Positions 6,060 through 8,853 of a stretch of 8,853 nucleotides of DNA are shown here, one piece after another; position 1 is the first letter of the stretch; each line of letters begins with the position of its first letter. The translations under genes and the position numbers were made by a program. The stretch spans positions 1 to 8,853 of the forward strand of contig UQYA01000074.1 in the NCBI GenBank assembly GCA_900545165.1. The letters are read 5' to 3'. Origin of the DNA: an uncultured Collinsella sp. (GTDB lineage Bacteria > Actinomycetota > Coriobacteriia > Coriobacteriales > Coriobacteriaceae). The notes below the pieces were generated by a model that saw only the letters and a list, made by a program, of their open reading frames with translations, was not told the DNA's origin and did not search any database.

Positions 6060-6171
6060 TCACCGCAACTGCCCACATCAGGTTTCATCCACTCGTTTTT
6101 CATTTGAGTTGCGGTGAGATAAGGATTGGTTTTGGCTTCTATCAGGCAAAACAGTCCGTATTCCACCGCAA
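6060..6171 (+). promoter_or_regulatory. Three-arm repeat between dhuD and dhuI
   Basis: TCACCGCAACT (6060-6070) and AGTTGCGGTGA (6107-6117) form a perfect 11-bp inverted repeat with a 36-nt loop, starting 3 bp after the dhuD stop. A third arm, CACCGCAA (6164-6171), just before the dhuI ribosome binding site, is complementary to the same middle arm (TTGCGGTG, 6109-6116). The middle arm can therefore pair with either the first (11 bp) or the third (8 bp), but not both. No T-tract follows either stem. It could be an RNA switch controlling dhuI, an RNA-processing site, or a multi-site operator. Confidence 0.5.
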
Positions 6172-6196
6172 GTTAGAAATAGGAAGGTAATTCGCA

Positions 6197-6838
6197 ATGA
6201 AAATCGCTCTGATCAACGAAAACTCTCAGAACTCCAAGAACCCTATGATTGAGGCTGCCCTTAAGAAGGTTGTCGAGCCCATGGGCCACACTGTCTTTAA
6301 CTATGGCATGTATGCCGATGCCGACTCCAAGCCCCTCACCTACGTGCAGAACGGCATCCTTGCCGCCGTGCTGCTGAACTCCGGCGCTGCCGACTACGTC
6401 GTGACCGGCTGCGGCACCGGCGAGGGCGCCATGCTCGCCTGTAACTCCTTCCCCGGCGTGCTGTGCGGCCACGTTGCCGACCCGCTCGACGCCTACACCT
6501 TTGCCCAGGTCAACGATGGCAACGCCGTTGCCATGCCCTTCGCCCTCAAGAACGGCTGGGGCCAGGAGCTCAACCTTGAGTACACCTTCGAGAAGCTCTT
6601 TGGCTTTGGTTCGGGCAACGGCTATCCTGCCGAGCGTGTTGAGCCCGAGCAGCGCAACAAGAAGATCCTCGACGGCGTCCGCGCTGTGACTATGCGTCCG
6701 CTTGTCGACGTTCTGGGCGAGATCGATCAGGACCTGGTGAAGGGCGCACTTGCCGGCGAACACTTCCAGGAGTACTTCTTTGCCAACGCAACCGACGAGG
6801 CCATCATCGCCAAGGTCAAGGAGATCCTGGGCCTCTAA
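6197..6838 (+). CDS. RpiB/LacAB-fold isomerase, DhuI-like
   Basis: A 213-residue protein of the RpiB/LacA/LacB sugar isomerase superfamily. It opens with MKIALINENSQNSKNPMIEA and carries TYVQNGILAAVLLNSGAADY (48-67), then TGCGTGEGAML (70-80) and FPGVLCGH (85-92). Cys72 of CGTG occupies the position of the catalytic Cys of RpiB. The long C-terminal part (GYPAERVEPEQRN 142-154, GEHFQEYFFAN 187-197) is absent from ribose-5-phosphate isomerases and matches what I recall of streptococcal DhuI, also about 213 residues. DhuI isomerises 4-deoxy-L-threo-5-hexosulose-uronate to 3-deoxy-D-glycero-2,5-hexodiulosonate, a step done by the unrelated KduI in pectin degraders. The product is the substrate of the SDR encoded just upstream, and the isomerase-plus-SDR pairing supports this assignment. 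AGGAAGG lies 9 nt before the ATG. A ribose-5-phosphate isomerase role is unlikely, given the context and extra length. Confidence 0.85.
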   Translation: MKIALINENSQNSKNPMIEAALKKVVEPMGHTVFNYGMYADADSKPLTYVQNGILAAVLLNSGAADYVVTGCGTGEGAMLACNSFPGVLCGHVADPLDAYTFAQVNDGNAVAMPFALKNGWGQELNLEYTFEKLFGFGSGNGYPAERVEPEQRNKKILDGVRAVTMRPLVDVLGEIDQDLVKGALAGEHFQEYFFANATDEAIIAKVKEILGL

Positions 6839-6863
6839 TCGCACGACTCATTGCAGCTAACGC

Positions 6864-6904
6864 AAGCGGCGGTCGTCCCATGTACGGGACGACCGCCGCT
6901 TTTT
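6864..6904 (+). terminator. Strong rho-independent terminator after dhuI
   Basis: AAGCGGCGGTCGTCCC (6864-6879) pairs perfectly with GGGACGACCGCCGCTT (6886-6901) over 16 bp around a 6-nt ATGTAC loop, followed by Ts to 6904. It begins 25 nt after the dhuI stop and ends the rightward transcript. On the opposite strand the hairpin has no T-tract downstream, so it should act mainly for dhuI, though it lies 55 bp past the convergent oxidoreductase stop. Confidence 0.9.
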
Positions 6905-6958
6905 GCTATCTACCGACTGACGCCGCGGGGATAGGCCTCACATGCACCAAGGGGTTGA

Positions 6959-8853
6959 CTAGAGCTCGCAGGCAATCTTGTAGCCGTCGCCGATGGCGTC
7001 GCGGATGTTGCCGCACTTGTTGGCATCGCCCAACACGTGGGTGGTAACGCCGGCTGCAGCAAGGTCGTCGGCCAACTTGGTATTGGGACGATAGCCCATG
7101 GCAAGTACCAGCGTATCGGCATCGGCGATGGTGTGGACCTCGCCGTCCTTCTCGTAGCTGATAGTGTCCTCGGTAATCTCGGTCACCTTGGCCTCGGTCA
7201 GCACGTGGACGCCCTTGGAGAGCATGCGCGTGATGAGCACCGCGCGACCGGCACCGCCCTCGTTGGCGGCGAGCGTCTTGGTCATCTCGATGACGGTGAC
7301 ATCGCGGTTGGCCGGCGACAGGTCGTTGACCAACGGGGCCAGGTAATCGGCCGTCTCGCAGCCAACGGTGCCGCCGCCCACGATGACGATCTTCTTACCC
7401 GGGAAAGCCTTGCCACCCAGCAGGTCGTCGGCCGTCATGACCTGCTTAAATCCCCGCATGAAGGCCGGGGCGATGGGCTCGGCGCCATAGGCCAGGACGA
7501 CCTCGTAGCCGGCGTAGTCACGCTGAATGTCATCGGCAGTAAGCTCGGTGCCAAATACGCACTTCACGCCGACCTCGGCCAGGCGACGGTACTGATACTT
7601 GATCACGCGGGTGAGTTCCTGCTTTGCCGTCGGAACGGCCGCGATACGCATCTCGCCGCCCGGCTCGTCCTGCTTATCCACGAGCACTACGTTGTGGCCG
7701 CGCTTGGCGGCAATGTAGGCCGCCTCCATGCCCGCAGGACCAGCGCCCACAACGAGCACGTTCTTGGCCTCGGCGGCAGGCTCGTAGCCAGCCTCGTCGC
7801 GCTCCACGTCCGGGTTGACGGTGCAGGAGATGCGCTTGCCGAACATAATGCCGTTCAGGCAGCGCAGACAGCCAATACAGGGGCGGATGTCGTCGGCGTT
7901 GCCGGCAGCGGCCTTGTTGCAGAACTCGGCATCGCACAGATTGGCGCGGCCCATCATACAGATGTCGGCAGCGCCGTCCTCGATCAGCTCCTCGGCGATC
8001 CAGGCCTCGTTGATACGTCCGACGGTGGCGACAGGAATGTTGACGTGCTTTTTGATCTCGCGCGAGCAGGCAGCGTGCGAGGCCTGCTGGGTACCGGCGG
8101 CAGGAATCGCGGAACCGCGCTTGATGGTGGTGCCGCCCGACACATGAATCATGTCGACGCCGGCCTTCTCCAGGCGACGCGAGACGTAGATCATGTCGTT
8201 GAGGGTCAGACCGCCATCGGTGTACTCATCGCCCGAGATGCGGACGTCGATGATAAAGTCCTTGCCGCAGCGCTCGCGAATCTCGGCGATGACCTCGAGC
8301 AAAAAGCGCATGCGGGCGTCGAGCGAGCCGCCGTACTCATCGGTACGCTTGTTATAGAGCGGGGTCAAGAAACCGCCGAGCATGCCGTGGGCGTGCGCCG
8401 CATGGACCTCGACGCCATCGACACCGGCCTTCTGCATACGCACGGCAGCGTCGCCAAACTGATGCGTGAGCTCGTGAATCTCGTCGACCGTGATAGGACG
8501 CGGTGCCTCACGGGCATAGGACGGTCCCACGAAGGACGGAGCGATCAGGCGCGGCGTGCCCGGAATGTTAAAGGCCATGTAGGCGGGGTGGAAGAGCTGC
8601 GGCATGATCTTACAGCCATACTCATGCACGGCGGCGGCGAGCTTTTCCCAGCCAGGGATAAACGTGTCGTCGTAGCAGCACATGTCACCCGGCAGATAGG
8701 TATAGGTGGGCTCGACCGTCACGACCTCGGTAATGATGAGGCCCACGCCGCCCTTGGCGCGGGCACGGTAATGATCGACCAAGTCGTCGGTCACATAGCC
8801 ATGATCGGCCAGGTTGGTGGACACCGGCGGCATAAAGACGCGGTTCTTGACCT
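6959..8853 (-). CDS. FadH/BaiCD/BaiH-type flavin Fe-S ene-reductase (5' end cut off)
   Basis: A large oxidoreductase that passes electrons from NAD(P)H through FAD and a 4Fe-4S cluster to FMN, reducing an activated C=C bond. Counting from the Met at 8833, residues 1-310 are an Old Yellow Enzyme-like TIM barrel with HAAHAHG (144-150), TPLYNKRTDEYGGS (157-170) and HVSGG (230-234). The cluster motif CIGCLRC...C uses Cys319, 322, 325 and 337 with spacing 2-2-11, as in trimethylamine dehydrogenase rather than the 2-3-11 I recall for E. coli FadH. The FAD motif VVGAGPAG lies at 361-368 and a second nucleotide motif VIVGGGTVG at 483-491. That Met is not the true start: the frame continues to the edge as VKNRVFM, the usual conserved lead-in, so roughly 15 or more residues are outside the window. 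Related enzymes act on enoyl-CoA, 2-enoates, bile-acid or steroid enones and flavonoids; the substrate cannot be read here. It is convergent with dhuI, with no sign of shared function. Confidence 0.9.
   Translation of the reverse strand, partial: VKNRVFMPPVSTNLADHGYVTDDLVDHYRARAKGGVGLIITEVVTVEPTYTYLPGDMCCYDDTFIPGWEKLAAAVHEYGCKIMPQLFHPAYMAFNIPGTPRLIAPSFVGPSYAREAPRPITVDEIHELTHQFGDAAVRMQKAGVDGVEVHAAHAHGMLGGFLTPLYNKRTDEYGGSLDARMRFLLEVIAEIRERCGKDFIIDVRISGDEYTDGGLTLNDMIYVSRRLEKAGVDMIHVSGGTTIKRGSAIPAAGTQQASHAACSREIKKHVNIPVATVGRINEAWIAEELIEDGAADICMMGRANLCDAEFCNKAAAGNADDIRPCIGCLRCLNGIMFGKRISCTVNPDVERDEAGYEPAAEAKNVLVVGAGPAGMEAAYIAAKRGHNVVLVDKQDEPGGEMRIAAVPTAKQELTRVIKYQYRRLAEVGVKCVFGTELTADDIQRDYAGYEVVLAYGAEPIAPAFMRGFKQVMTADDLLGGKAFPGKKIVIVGGGTVGCETADYLAPLVNDLSPANRDVTVIEMTKTLAANEGGAGRAVLITRMLSKGVHVLTEAKVTEITEDTISYEKDGEVHTIADADTLVLAMGYRPNTKLADDLAAAGVTTHVLGDANKCGNIRDAIGDGYKIACEL

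Noticed and set aside
6173..6844. 223-codon antisense frame covering all of dhuI
   Set aside because: Shadow of a conserved isomerase gene; no ribosome binding site or recognisable domain.
1..8853. CRISPR array, IS element, tRNA or rRNA
   Set aside because: I found no regularly spaced direct repeats, transposase frame, tRNA-like T-loop or rRNA sequence on either strand by eye.

Overview
The window looks like a chromosomal segment of a high-GC, gut-type actinobacterium, most probably a Coriobacteriia member such as Collinsella. That placement is an inference from GC-rich codon use, purine-rich ribosome binding sites and gene content; there is no rRNA or other marker gene to prove it. Its core is a compact sugar-acid catabolic locus (about 911-6904) flanked on the left by degenerate DNA and on the right by an unrelated-looking flavin oxidoreductase.

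Left flank (1-910). No convincing intact gene is present. There is a good leftward sigma-70-type promoter (191-219), a GC-rich stretch without a gene, the 3' two thirds of an ArsC/Spx-like reductase gene lacking its thioredoxin-fold N-terminus and active-site Cys (470-715), a long hairpin (735-776), and a leader-like stretch ending in a good Shine-Dalgarno and ATG (884-900) that opens only a 19-codon frame running into the antisense of the next gene. This looks like a recombination scar.

Catabolic locus. On the minus strand, a GntP-family gluconate/aldonate permease (2798-4159) is followed by a YjhG/YagF-type sugar-acid dehydratase of the IlvD/Edd superfamily (911-2689). Divergent from the permease is a GntR/FadR-type (FCD) repressor (4394-5086). 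The 234 bp between them carry several copies of a CATCAGATG-like palindromic motif, placed on the predicted promoters of both genes. Downstream of the repressor, on the plus strand, lie a short-chain dehydrogenase (5247-6056) and an RpiB/LacAB-fold isomerase (6197-6838). These two closely resemble what I recall of the streptococcal DhuD/DhuI pair, which turns the unsaturated-uronate product 4-deoxy-L-threo-5-hexosulose-uronate (DHU) into 2-keto-3-deoxygluconate (KDG). A strong rho-independent terminator closes the module.

Working model (inference). Two routes meet at KDG: an aldonate such as gluconate is imported by the permease and dehydrated, while DHU from glycosaminoglycan-type oligosaccharides is isomerised and reduced by DhuI and DhuD. 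No KDG kinase, KDPG aldolase, polysaccharide lyase, unsaturated glucuronyl hydrolase or PTS gene lies in the window, so those steps must be elsewhere. A single FCD regulator between the two arms could coordinate them. The dhuD-dhuI arm also has its own LacI-type palindrome and an unusual three-arm repeat between dhuD and dhuI.

Right flank. Convergent with dhuI is a large FMN/4Fe-4S/FAD ene-reductase of the FadH/BaiCD/BaiH family (6959-8853), cut at its N-terminus by the window edge.
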